Of a stretch of 41,870 nucleotides of DNA, positions 22,339 to 30,800 are shown in pieces (position 1 is the first letter of the stretch; each line of letters starts with the position of its first letter). The notes beneath the pieces were generated by a model, which made no database searches, was not told the origin of the DNA, and saw only the letters and a list, made by a program, of their open reading frames with translations. This DNA comes from Prevotella sp. 885 (GTDB taxonomy: Bacteria > Bacteroidota > Bacteroidia > Bacteroidales > Bacteroidaceae): contig NZ_NOVE01000028.1 of the NCBI RefSeq assembly GCF_002265625.1, positions 1-41,870 of the forward strand. Direction: 5' to 3'. The translations under genes were made by a program, and so were the position numbers.

Positions 22339-24327
22339 ATGATTGATCGCGCCACCGTAGAACGCATCAAGGACGCCGCCAACATTGTGGACGTGGTGTC
22401 CGAGTTTGTAACGCTGCGACGCAGCGGAGCAAACTATAAGGGACTGTGTCCGTTCCATGACGAAAAGACACCGTCCTTCATCGTCTCGCCGGCACGCGGC
22501 ACCTGCCATTGCTTCGGATGCGGAAAGGGAGGCAATCCCATCAGCTTCATCATGGAGCACGAGCAGATGACCTATGTGGAGGCACTGAGATGGCTGGCAA
22601 AGAAATACCACATCGAGATACATGAACGCGAGCTTTCCGAAGAGGAGAAGCGAGAGCAGAGTGACCGTGAGAGTATGTTCATCGTCAACGAATGGGCGAT
22701 GGGCTATTTCAGCGACAAGCTGCACAACGACCCAGACGGCGTCGCCATCGGCATGCAGTATTTCCGCAGCAGAGGCTTCAGAGACGACATCATAAAGAAG
22801 TTCAAGCTCGGTTACGACCTGCAGAACGCACGCGCTCTTGCCACGGAAGCGTTAAGCAAAGGCTATAAGGAGGAGTTTATTCTCAAAACCGGCATCTGCT
22901 ATAAGACAGACCGCGGCGACCTTATCGACCGCTATGCAGGACGTGTCATCTTCCCGTGGATAGGCATCAGCGGAAAGGTGGTGGGATTCGGAGGACGACT
23001 GCTCGACTCGCGCACCAAGGGCGTAAACCAGAAGTACGTCAACTCGCCCGATTCGGAAATTTACCACAAGGACCGCGAGCTATACGGCATCTATCAGGCT
23101 AAGAAAGCCATTGCCAAGGAAGACCGCGTGTTTATGGTGGAGGGCTATACGGATGTCATCTCCATGCACCAGTGTGGCATTGAGAACGTCGTGGCAAACT
23201 CGGGTACGGCTCTTTCCGTACACCAGATTCACATTCTTCACCGCTTTACGTCGAACATCACCCTGCTCTACGACGGCGATGCAGCCGGCATTCACGCTGC
23301 CATGCGAGGCACCGACATGCTGCTTGCCGAGGGAATGAACCTCAAGGTGTTACTTCTCCCCGACGGCGACGACCCCGACTCGTTCTCACGCAAGCATACG
23401 GCGGCTGACTTCCGTAAGTACATAGAGGAACATCAGACCGACTTCATACAGTTCAAGACAGACCTTCTGCTCAAGAACGAGCGCGACCCGCTGAAACGGT
23501 CGGAGGCCATCAATTCCGTAGTACGAAGCATATCGTTCGTCACCAATCAGGTGTTGCGCGACACTTACCTCCACGACTGCTCCGTAAGAATGGGCATCAA
23601 CGAGGCCACACTCATCAACACCCTGAACAATTTCATACGCAATAACCGCGAGAACCGCTTCCCAGATGCGGCACGCGACCCGCAAGCACAGCAGCAAGCG
23701 ACAGCACAACCGCAAGTGGTGCAGGACGTCACCCCTGTGCAGCAGGCATCAAAGGTGGAGCGTATGCTTGCCGAACTGATCATCCGTCATGGCGAAACCG
23801 TAATATTCGACAATGTGGAGACGGAGGACGGTCAGACCGTCAGCCTCAACATCGCCCAATACATCGACTATAACCTCAGCATTGACGGCCTCAGCTTCCA
23901 GAATCCTCTCTTTGCTCGCGTACTGAAAGACGCCGTGGAGCACAGTCAGGACCAGGGGTTCTCAGCCGAACAGTTCTTCCTCAACCATGAGGACATCGAG
24001 ATTTCGCGCATGGCAACGTCCATCTGTATGGACCAGTATCGCCTTCTTGAGGAACGTAAGAAGACGTCTCAGGACGAAGAGAAGAGCAATGAGGAGAAGC
24101 GAGAGGAGGCAGAAAACCGCATCACAGACCTTCGCAAGCAGACCGAACACCTGCTCAACGACTTCCGCATGGACTACGTGGAGCAGCGAATGAAGCAGCT
24201 TCAGAGTCAGATAACACAAGCCGCAGCCGATCCCGTCAGTCTGCAGCAGTTGCTTGAGGAATACAAGATGATGCACGAATTGAGGTCGAAGGTGGCTAAG
24301 CTGCTCGGCAACAACATCATCGTCTGA
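22339..24327 (+). CDS. dnaG: DNA primase DnaG
   Basis: 662 residues. It makes RNA primers at the replication fork. The CHC2 zinc finger is at ~38-66 (CPFHDEKTPSFIVSPARGTC, then HCFGCGKGGN). The catalytic core begins with FFSDK-like YFSDKLHNDP and YAGRVIFPW; the Toprim motifs are MVEGYTDVISMHQCGIENVV (~265-284) and LLYDGDAAGIHAAMRG. A Gln/Ala-rich linker (~450-470) leads to a helical C-terminal region that should bind DnaB. It lies behind a HAD gene, with no rpsU or rpoD nearby, unlike the classic macromolecular synthesis operon. Confidence 0.97.
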   Translation: MIDRATVERIKDAANIVDVVSEFVTLRRSGANYKGLCPFHDEKTPSFIVSPARGTCHCFGCGKGGNPISFIMEHEQMTYVEALRWLAKKYHIEIHERELSEEEKREQSDRESMFIVNEWAMGYFSDKLHNDPDGVAIGMQYFRSRGFRDDIIKKFKLGYDLQNARALATEALSKGYKEEFILKTGICYKTDRGDLIDRYAGRVIFPWIGISGKVVGFGGRLLDSRTKGVNQKYVNSPDSEIYHKDRELYGIYQAKKAIAKEDRVFMVEGYTDVISMHQCGIENVVANSGTALSVHQIHILHRFTSNITLLYDGDAAGIHAAMRGTDMLLAEGMNLKVLLLPDGDDPDSFSRKHTAADFRKYIEEHQTDFIQFKTDLLLKNERDPLKRSEAINSVVRSISFVTNQVLRDTYLHDCSVRMGINEATLINTLNNFIRNNRENRFPDAARDPQAQQQATAQPQVVQDVTPVQQASKVERMLAELIIRHGETVIFDNVETEDGQTVSLNIAQYIDYNLSIDGLSFQNPLFARVLKDAVEHSQDQGFSAEQFFLNHEDIEISRMATSICMDQYRLLEERKKTSQDEEKSNEEKREEAENRITDLRKQTEHLLNDFRMDYVEQRMKQLQSQITQAAADPVSLQQLLEEYKMMHELRSKVAKLLGNNIIV

Positions 24328-24380
24328 CGGGAAAGGCCATTAAAAGCCGGATAATAAAGACTATAAAAAAGCATACACTT

Positions 24381-24412
24381 GGCGGCGCAGGTCGGAGTAA
24401 TCCTGCGCTGCC
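24381..24412 (+). other. Stable hairpin between dnaG and queD
   Basis: GGCGGCGCAGG / CCTGCGCTGCC pair with one mismatch around a 10-base loop, 33 bases before the queD ATG. There is no T run, so a processing or attenuation role is as likely as termination. It does not show the pattern of a preQ1 riboswitch that I can recognise. Confidence 0.5.
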
Positions 24413-24444
24413 ATGAATATCAAACCAAAACAACACGTATTTAT

Positions 24445-24780
24445 ATGTATTACATCGAAAAGACCATGGAGATTTCGGCATGTCACTGCCTGAAACTCTC
24501 ATACGAAAGCAAGTGCCAGAACTTGCATGGTCACAACTGGATTATCACAGTCTACTGTAAGTCAAGTGAACTCAACAAGGACGGAATGGTTGTCGACTTC
24601 ACGCACATCAAGCGCCTTGTCAGCGACCGCCTCGACCACGCCAACCTCAACGAAGTGCTGCCCTTCAACCCCACGGCAGAGAACATCGCACGCTGGGTGA
24701 CGGAGCAGATTCCGCAGTGTTACCGCTGCATGGTGCAGGAGAGCGAGGGCAACAAAGCCATTTATGACGCAACAGAATAG
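24445..24780 (+). CDS. queD: 6-carboxytetrahydropterin synthase QueD
   Basis: 111 residues from ATG 24445. It turns dihydroneopterin triphosphate into 6-carboxytetrahydropterin, the second step of queuosine synthesis. Zinc ligands are His in SACHCLKLSY and the two of LHGHNW; the catalytic Cys lies just before (KCQNLHGH). The Asp/His pair is in VSDRLDHANLN, and the substrate Glu in VQESEGNKAIYD. It is 15 bases before queE, so the two are probably translated from one mRNA. Confidence 0.93.
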   Translation: MYYIEKTMEISACHCLKLSYESKCQNLHGHNWIITVYCKSSELNKDGMVVDFTHIKRLVSDRLDHANLNEVLPFNPTAENIARWVTEQIPQCYRCMVQESEGNKAIYDATE

Positions 24781-24795
24781 ACGGAGGAACGAAAG

Positions 24796-25365
24796 ATGAA
24801 CAAAAAGAGAGTTAACGACATCTTCTACTCGCTGCAAGGCGAAGGTCACAACACAGGACGCGCCGCCATCTTCATACGCTTCTCGGGATGCAATCTCAAA
24901 TGTCCGTTCTGCGACACCGACTTCTCCCGATACGACGAACTGACCGATGACGACATCATCGAGCGCATCAAGGACTTCCCTTCGCGCTTCGTGGTTCTCA
25001 CCGGAGGCGAGCCGTCGCTGCAAGCAGACAAGCCCCTCATTGACAAGCTGCATGCCCACGGGTACGAAATAGCCATGGAAACCAACGGCACACATCCCGT
25101 CCCCGCAGGCATCGACTGGACCACATGCTCCCCGAAAGGCGTCACCAACATAAAAAGTTGCGACGAGCTGAAGGTGATATTCGAGGAGACAACCACTACC
25201 CCCGACGACCACGGCATACAGTCGCGCTATCGCTATCTGCAGCCATGCGACGTCGGCGACGCGGAGCGCAACGCACGTATCATACAGCGCTGCCTCGACT
25301 ACATCCTGCAACACCCCGAATGGCGTCTGTCACTACAGACACATAAGCTTGCCGGATTCAAGTAA
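24796..25365 (+). CDS. queE: 7-carboxy-7-deazaguanine synthase QueE (radical SAM)
   Basis: 189 residues. It ring-contracts 6-carboxytetrahydropterin to 7-carboxy-7-deazaguanine using S-adenosylmethionine and a 4Fe-4S cluster. IFYSLQGEGHNTGRAAIFIR is the QueE N-terminal signature; RFSGCNLKCPFCDTDFS holds the C-x3-C-x2-C cluster ligands. VLTGGEPSLQ is the GGE motif that binds SAM, and SLQTHKLAGF ends the fold. It is the second gene of queD-queE. queC and queF are not in the window. Confidence 0.95.
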   Translation: MNKKRVNDIFYSLQGEGHNTGRAAIFIRFSGCNLKCPFCDTDFSRYDELTDDDIIERIKDFPSRFVVLTGGEPSLQADKPLIDKLHAHGYEIAMETNGTHPVPAGIDWTTCSPKGVTNIKSCDELKVIFEETTTTPDDHGIQSRYRYLQPCDVGDAERNARIIQRCLDYILQHPEWRLSLQTHKLAGFK

Positions 25366-25403
25366 AAAACAAAAGAAATGCTCGCCGGAAAGAAGTAAAG
25401 GAT

Positions 25404-26834
25404 ATGATATACATCCACTGGATATTCCTGCTTATCTACATCATGGTTATCGTAAGCATCATTGTTACGATACTCATGGACAACCGTCAACCAGCCAAGA
25501 CGATGGCTTGGGTGATGGTGCTCCTTTTCGTCCCTGTTGCGGGCATCATTCTCTACATCTTCTTCGGACAGAACACGCGGAAGATGCGATTTATCTCACA
25601 GCGGTCGCTCGACCAGTTGTCAAAGCGGCAGATGCTGGAATTTGTCGAGCAGCGCGAGTTGCGTATGCCCGACAAATTCCAGTCGCTTGTCCGCCTCTTC
25701 ACCAACCAAAGCCTCGCCTTACCCTTCAAGGACAATGAAGCGGAATTCTATACCGACGGCTATCAATTCTTCCCTGCGCTGCTGCAAGCCATCAGCCGCG
25801 CCCGACATCACATCCATCTTGAGACCTACATCTTCGACGACGACCCGTTGGGCCGCCTCATCGCCGACGCACTCATACAGAAGGCAAAGGAAGGCGTCGA
25901 GATACGCGTCATCTATGACGACGTGGGCTGCTGGCGTGTGCCGAGTGCCTTCTTCGAACGCATGAAGAAGGCTGGCATTGACGTCTGCGCCTTCATGCCT
26001 GTGAAATTCCCTGCTTTCACCAGCAAAGTGAACTATCGCAACCACCGCAAGGTTTGCGTAATCGACGGCATAGAGGGATTCACCGGAGGCATAAACATAG
26101 CCCTGCGCTACGTGAAAGGCATGCGTAACGGCACGCTGCCGTGGCGCGACACGCACATGCGACTCAGAGGCAGCATCGTCTACGCCCTGCAACGCGCCTT
26201 CCTCGTCGACTGGTATTTCGTCGACCGCACACTTGTCACCAACCGCAAGTATTATCCTCCGATGCCGTGGAAAATCAGCAACGACTGCCTGGCACAGATG
26301 GTGACGAGCAGCCCCATTGCGCCCTGGCCCGACATCATGCAGGGCTACGTGCGCATCCTGCTTGAGGCAAAGAGCTACGTCTACATGGAGTCGCCTTACT
26401 TCCTGCCCACCGAGCCCGTGCTCTTCGCCATGCGCACCGCCGCTCTCGCCGGCGTGGACGTCCGCCTCATGGTGCCGCGCCACAGCGACTCCCACCTCCT
26501 TGAATGGGCAAGCCTGTCGTATGTGGTGGAGACGCTTGCAGCGGGAGTGAAGATAAAGCTCTTCGAGGGCGGATTCAATCACAGCAAGCTGCTCGTAGCC
26601 GACGACGAAGTCAGCACGTGCGGTTCCACCAACATCGACTTCCGCAGCTTCGAGAACAATTTCGAGTCGAACGTCTTCTTTTACGACCGCCAAATGGCAT
26701 TGCGCATAAAAGAGCTGTATATGGCAGACGAGGCACAATCCGTCGACTTCAACGACGTAGACACCCTAAGACACCGACCATACCTCCACCGCTTAACCGA
26801 ATCGCTCTTCCGTCTGCTGGCTCCGCTGCTATAA
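25404..26834 (+). CDS. cls: Cardiolipin synthase (phospholipase D family)
   Basis: 476 residues. Two N-terminal membrane helices (HWIFLLIYIMVIVSIIVTIL and MAWVMVLLFVPVAGIILYIF) are followed by two PLD catalytic HKD motifs, NHRKVCVIDGIEGFTGGINI (~213-232) and NHSKLLVADDEVSTCGSTNI (~392-411). It joins two phosphatidylglycerol molecules, or a related donor, into cardiolipin at the inner membrane. It lies 38 bases after queE, so it may be the end of that unit. The 339-residue ORF on the opposite strand is a shadow. Confidence 0.95.
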   Translation: MIYIHWIFLLIYIMVIVSIIVTILMDNRQPAKTMAWVMVLLFVPVAGIILYIFFGQNTRKMRFISQRSLDQLSKRQMLEFVEQRELRMPDKFQSLVRLFTNQSLALPFKDNEAEFYTDGYQFFPALLQAISRARHHIHLETYIFDDDPLGRLIADALIQKAKEGVEIRVIYDDVGCWRVPSAFFERMKKAGIDVCAFMPVKFPAFTSKVNYRNHRKVCVIDGIEGFTGGINIALRYVKGMRNGTLPWRDTHMRLRGSIVYALQRAFLVDWYFVDRTLVTNRKYYPPMPWKISNDCLAQMVTSSPIAPWPDIMQGYVRILLEAKSYVYMESPYFLPTEPVLFAMRTAALAGVDVRLMVPRHSDSHLLEWASLSYVVETLAAGVKIKLFEGGFNHSKLLVADDEVSTCGSTNIDFRSFENNFESNVFFYDRQMALRIKELYMADEAQSVDFNDVDTLRHRPYLHRLTESLFRLLAPLL

Positions 26835-26875
26835 CTGTGAATACATACCTTTTTACATTTGGAAACATTATTATA

Positions 26876-26907
26876 TTTGGCAATGTCGCGAATAATGCTT
26901 AACTTTG
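26876..26907 (+). promoter_or_regulatory. Promoter of the AAA-ATPase/PD-(D/E)XK gene
   Basis: TTTG (26876-26879), 20-base spacer, TAACTTTG (26900-26907). Both boxes match the consensus. 27 bases before the ATG. Confidence 0.75.
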
Positions 26908-26934
26908 ACAACACAGACAATAAAGCGCACCATT

Positions 26935-28494
26935 ATGGCAAGAAAATTATATCCGATAGGCATTCAGACATTTGAGGAGATACGCAGAAACGACAACCTC
27001 TACATCGACAAGACGGAATACGTCTACCGTATAACCCATACGGACGGCAAGTATTTTTTCCTGTGCAGGCCGCGCCGTTTTGGCAAGTCGCTTCTTGTCT
27101 CCACCATAAAGAGTTATTTTGAGGGCAAGCGCGAATTGTTCGAAGGTCTTGCCATCGAGAAACTGGAGAAAGAATGGAAAGAATATCCTGTTCTTCTCTT
27201 TAGTTTTGCAGGTGGCAAGCACATGGAGAAAGAACAACTTGAACGCTATCTCTTATTCCTCTTACACAACAACGAAGAACGTTTTGGCATTACATGCGAT
27301 TCGCCGGACCCAAACGTACGCCTCCTAAATCTTATAAATAAGGTGTACGAGATTACGGGCAAACAGGTGGTGGTATTGATTGACGAATACGACGCTCCAT
27401 TGCTTGACGTGGTACACGAAGACAACAGCCTCGAAATATTGAGAAGCGTGATGCGTAATTTCTTCAGTCCGCTGAAAGACTGCGACCCTAAATTGCGTTT
27501 TGTATTACTTACCGGCATTACAAAATTCTCACAACTTAGCATATTCAGCGAATTAAACAATATCGCAAACATAAGTATGGACACTCCATATTCAGGCATT
27601 TGCGGCATCACAAAAGACGAGTTGCTCACACAGATGAGCGACGACATCGACAGACTGGCTGAGAGTATGGGAGCTGACCGAGAATCGACAATAGCCAAGC
27701 TGAAAGAATATTATGATGGCTATCACTTCACGTGGCCTTCGCCTGACGTATTCAATCCGTTCAGCCTGTTAAGCTGTTTCGCCAAGCAAAACATCGAAGC
27801 GTTCTGGTTTGCCTCAGGAACTCCTACTTACTTGTTGGAAATGCTCCGTAAATATGATGTTGCACCATCTAAAATAGGCGACTTCTATGCTCCTAAGACA
27901 GCATTCGATGCTCCTACGGAACGAATGGCCACCATCACACCATTGCTTTACCAAAGCGGATATGTGACAATCAAGGACTACGACAAGGAAACCGAGCTTT
28001 ACCATCTCGACATTCCTAACATGGAAATAAGAATAGGATTGTACGAAAACCTCTTACCTTATTATCTTGACCGCGATACAGACGCGGGCAGGGTGGTTAT
28101 TGCCAGAATGTCCTCTCTTATAAAACGTGGAATGATTGACGACGCGATGCAGCTTCTCAAGACATTCTGGGAGACAGTTCCTTATTGTGCCAACACTGAC
28201 TACGAAGGCCACTATCAGCAAGCCATGTATATAATCTTTGCCCTGCTCTCACACTTTCGCATTCAGGTGGAACAACATACATTCAACGGCAGAACTGACA
28301 TAACAATGGAAACGTCCGACACCATATATATTATGGAATTGAAGTTCGGAAAGTCTGCACAGGATGCTCTTGACCAAATAAACGCTAAGCATTATGACAA
28401 GGCTTTTGCTATGAGTGACAAGAAGGTGGTGAAGATGGGCATCAGCTTCGAAGTGGACACCAATAAGAACATCATGATGGAATGGATAAGATAA
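26935..28494 (+). CDS. AAA-ATPase-like protein with C-terminal PD-(D/E)XK domain
   Basis: 519 residues from ATG 26935. The opening (KLYPIGIQTFEEIRRNDNLY, then IDKTEYVYRI) is the hallmark of the AAA-ATPase_like family (PF09820). Walker A is in LCRPRRFGKSLLVSTIKSYF (~42-61), Walker B is VVVLIDEYDAPLLD, and LTGITKFSQLSIFSELNNI follows. The C-terminal domain has the nuclease-like core FNGRTDITMETSDTIYIMEL, then KFGKSAQDALDQI (D and E-x-K). These proteins are very common and often multi-copy in Bacteroidales; the role is unknown, and defence or mobile-element functions have been suggested. Own promoter; an 8-base gap to the YjbR-like gene suggests co-transcription. Confidence 0.93.
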   Translation: MARKLYPIGIQTFEEIRRNDNLYIDKTEYVYRITHTDGKYFFLCRPRRFGKSLLVSTIKSYFEGKRELFEGLAIEKLEKEWKEYPVLLFSFAGGKHMEKEQLERYLLFLLHNNEERFGITCDSPDPNVRLLNLINKVYEITGKQVVVLIDEYDAPLLDVVHEDNSLEILRSVMRNFFSPLKDCDPKLRFVLLTGITKFSQLSIFSELNNIANISMDTPYSGICGITKDELLTQMSDDIDRLAESMGADRESTIAKLKEYYDGYHFTWPSPDVFNPFSLLSCFAKQNIEAFWFASGTPTYLLEMLRKYDVAPSKIGDFYAPKTAFDAPTERMATITPLLYQSGYVTIKDYDKETELYHLDIPNMEIRIGLYENLLPYYLDRDTDAGRVVIARMSSLIKRGMIDDAMQLLKTFWETVPYCANTDYEGHYQQAMYIIFALLSHFRIQVEQHTFNGRTDITMETSDTIYIMELKFGKSAQDALDQINAKHYDKAFAMSDKKVVKMGISFEVDTNKNIMMEWIR

Positions 28495-28502
28495 CAACTG
28501 CT

Positions 28503-28883
28503 ATGGACATCGAACAAGTCAGAGACTTCACGCTGTCGTTATTCGGCGTGACAGAAGACCAGCCGTTTGGCGACGACAACGTCACCTTCCGTGTTGAAGG
28601 CAAGATTTTTCTTTGCCTTTGGCTGGGAAGCGGGCGATATGAGACGAGGGACGGGATGAGGAGATTCGCATGCAAGCTGAGTCCTGAGAGAAACGAGGAA
28701 CTGCGCGAACAATACGAAGCCGTCACTCCTGCCTTTCATTGGAACAAGAAACACTGGAGCGACGTCTTCTATGAGCAGCTTGAGCCAGAACTCGTGATGA
28801 CATTAATAAAAGAGTCGTACGAACTGATCGTCAGCAAGCTGCCCAAAGCTGTAAGAGAAAAAAAATTCAAAAAGACGAATTAG
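28503..28883 (+). CDS. MmcQ/YjbR-family protein
   Basis: 126 residues from ATG 28503. It matches the YjbR (CyaY-like fold) family: VRDFTLSLFGVTEDQPFGDD at the start, GKIFLCLWL in the middle, and the typical VTPAFHWNKKHWSDVFYEQL with LIKESYELIVSKLPK at the end. The family has a double-wing DNA-binding-like fold, but its function is not settled. It follows the AAA-ATPase gene by 8 bases. Its stop codon is only a few bases before repeat copy 2. Confidence 0.9.
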   Translation: MDIEQVRDFTLSLFGVTEDQPFGDDNVTFRVEGKIFLCLWLGSGRYETRDGMRRFACKLSPERNEELREQYEAVTPAFHWNKKHWSDVFYEQLEPELVMTLIKESYELIVSKLPKAVREKKFKKTN

Positions 28884-28886
28884 GAC

Positions 28887-29291
28887 GGCGGTTCTGACAA
28901 AGACAATATTTGCATTTCTGATGCTCAATACTATTAGCCCGGCGCACAACAAAATCTTTGGTGCGAAATTCTTGAGTTTTGAGCGTTTAGAGACAATATA
29001 TTCATACACAGTGGATTATGCGGTTTTATGAAGAAACTTTATGAAATCAGACTCGCAAAAAAGCCGTTTTTTGCTACAATAGCGCCACTTTTACACTACA
29101 ATAGTGCCACTTTTATCATGCAATAGCGCCACTTTTACACTCTAATAGTGGCACTATTGTAGTGTAAAAGTGCGCTATTGTTAAGCACGGGTGCTGTTTG
29201 CACAACAAAACACCGTAAAAACAGCAAATCGGAACTCTAGAATCAATTTTTATTTTGTAACATGTTTTTACCGTTTAGACGATATTTGCAT
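28887..29291 (+). repeat. ~0.4-kb interspersed element, copy 2
   Basis: Same orientation as 4961-5368. The core runs from GACAATATTTGCAT (28902) to GACGATATTTGCAT (ending 29291); these ends differ at one base. Outside it, the 10-mer CGAATTAGGA occurs on both sides (28876-28885, 29310-29319), which could be a target-site duplication or chance. With its right flank, this fills the gene-free stretch 28884-29367. Confidence 0.75.
29075..29180. repeat. 22-bp tandem repeats ending in a hairpin (copy 2)
   Basis: Units start at 29075, 29097, 29119 and 29141, then an inverted unit to 29180. The same order of variant units as in copy 1 is kept, but one G is missing in the last arm (GTGCGC for GTGGCGC). 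The array therefore moved as a block. Confidence 0.8.
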
Positions 29292-29293
29292 AG

Positions 29294-29311
29294 CGGACGG
29301 CATGCCGTCCG
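29294..29311. other. 18-bp perfect palindrome after umuC and repeat copy 2
   Basis: CGGACGGCATGCCGTCCG is fully self-complementary, 57 bases beyond the umuC stop. No long T run follows on either side, so it may be a weak terminator or a protein site. Confidence 0.5.
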
Positions 29312-29367
29312 AATTAGGAATTTTGAATTTTGTCATTTTCTTGATATTTTATTTGTTTTAGTCTTTC

Positions 29368-30651
29368 CTATTTCAGCTTTATAATGTCCGTCCACCTTGT
29401 TGTCGGGCATTGGCTCTTACGCTCCCTTCTGATAGCATCCGCAAACTTCTGCCCTTTGCCATACTGCTGCGAACTGAGCACCACCGTCTCCGTACCCTCC
29501 ACCTTGTTAAGTCTGTCTACGGCACTGTCCAGGCTCTGCATCTGCCTGTGACGGTCAGCATCGAAGGTGAAGAGGTCGGTCTGAATGGCGTTGTCCGGAA
29601 CCACTCCCATCAATATCACGCCCGCCTTCTTATACATCACGTCAGCACGATAGATGCGCTTCAGGCATGCCGTGGCAGCTTTCACGATTTCGATGGTTGA
29701 CGCTGACGGCATGCGGAGCGTCTGTTCCGTCATGTTCCAGTATTGCGTCAGGTCAGTACGGAAGTGGTTGGTGTCCACAAAGACGCCCACCACCGTAGCC
29801 ACCGACCGCTGCCGACGCGCCTTCTCCGCACAACGGGCGGCAAAGTTGGCGATGTGAGTGTGGAGAGTGTCGAAGTCGGAGGTCATATCGCGGAAACTCC
29901 TGCTCGTGCATATACTCTTCTTCTTGGCAGGAATGTCGTCCGGAATGCAGTCAACACCGTTAAGCTCAGCCCACGTGCGCTCCATTATTACGGTACGGAA
30001 CGTGGCGCTCACCCACGATCGGGCATGAGAGGCAAAGTCGTACGCCGTCCTTATGCCCATGCTCTCGAGCCGTGCCTGATAACGTCTGCCTATGCCCCAC
30101 ACCTCCCCGATGGGATAGAGTTGCTCCGCCTTTATGCGCCGTTCCTCGGTGTCGATGACACAGCAATGACCGTATCCGGCGTATTTCTTGGCATAGTGTG
30201 ACGCCATCTTCGCCATTGTCTTCGTGGGTGCGATGCCGATGCTCACCGGCATGCCCACCGACTGCATCACACGGTCGTGCAGCGCCGTGCCCCATTCGTG
30301 CAGCTCGTCCACGTTAAACCCGTCGAGCACGGCGAAAGCCTCGTCTATGGAATAGCGGAAACACTCCGGTGCCATATCGCGTATGATGGTCATCACGCGC
30401 CCCGTCATCTCGCCGTAGAGTTCGTAATTGGACGAGAACGCCTCAATCTTCACACCTGGGAACATCCTTCCGAGCTGGTAGTAAGGCGTGCCAGCCTTTA
30501 TGCCCAACCGCTTCGCCTCAGCACTACGCGCGACAACGCAGCCGTCGTTATTGGAGAGAACGACGACCGGCTTGCCTTCAAGGTCGGGACGAAAGACGCG
30601 CTCACAACTGACATAGCAGTTGTCGCAGTCGCAAATGGCGTAATATTTCAT
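29368..30651 (-). CDS. umuC: UmuC-like Y-family DNA polymerase
   Basis: 427 residues, the length of UmuC. It opens with [20 protein letters not shown] (metal-binding Asp) and [20 protein letters not shown], typical of UmuC rather than DinB. The second acidic site is [12 protein letters not shown] (~101-112). The HhH and little-finger regions follow ([20 protein letters not shown]), then the C-terminal UmuC tail. With cleaved UmuD it should form Pol V for error-prone bypass. It stands alone: its partner umuD is at 14489-14968 on the other strand. A palindrome lies just before the start codon. Confidence 0.95.
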   Translation of the reverse strand: MKYYAICDCDNCYVSCERVFRPDLEGKPVVVLSNNDGCVVARSAEAKRLGIKAGTPYYQLGRMFPGVKIEAFSSNYELYGEMTGRVMTIIRDMAPECFRYSIDEAFAVLDGFNVDELHEWGTALHDRVMQSVGMPVSIGIAPTKTMAKMASHYAKKYAGYGHCCVIDTEERRIKAEQLYPIGEVWGIGRRYQARLESMGIRTAYDFASHARSWVSATFRTVIMERTWAELNGVDCIPDDIPAKKKSICTSRSFRDMTSDFDTLHTHIANFAARCAEKARRQRSVATVVGVFVDTNHFRTDLTQYWNMTEQTLRMPSASTIEIVKAATACLKRIYRADVMYKKAGVILMGVVPDNAIQTDLFTFDADRHRQMQSLDSAVDRLNKVEGTETVVLSSQQYGKGQKFADAIRRERKSQCPTTRWTDIIKLK

Positions 30652-30657
30652 GCTGGT

Positions 30658-30682
30658 TATACGTATATATTAATAACGTATA
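30658..30682 (-). promoter_or_regulatory. Palindrome before umuC, possible operator
   Basis: TATACGT, 11 bases, ACGTATA: perfect 7-bp arms 6 bases before the umuC ATG, where a repressor of a damage-induced gene could bind. The same site is not visible before umuD. Confidence 0.45.
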
Positions 30683-30727
30683 GTGAGGGTGATTTATTGC
30701 AATAAAATCAAAAGTCTCACGTGTTTC

Positions 30728-30758
30728 GCTTTGTAATGCGCACGGTTTTCACTACCTT
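30728..30758 (+). promoter_or_regulatory. Promoter of the AAA ATPase gene
   Basis: TTTG (30728-30731), 19-base spacer, TACCTTTG (30751-30758). Perfect consensus match, 42 bases before the ATG. Confidence 0.8.
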
Positions 30759-30800
30759 TGCATTACAACATTCTTGTAACAACATTAATGCAATCACGTT

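Noticed and set aside
24328..24444. preQ1 riboswitch before queD
   Set aside because: There is a stable hairpin, but not the compact hairpin plus A-rich tail pattern expected, and the spacing to the start codon is not convincing.
24562..25314. 250-residue open frame antisense across queD and queE
   Set aside because: It spans two genuine genes and their gap on the other strand; no recognisable domain.
25719..26738. 339-residue open frame antisense to the cardiolipin synthase gene
   Set aside because: Same reasons: shadow of a well-recognised gene, with no motif.
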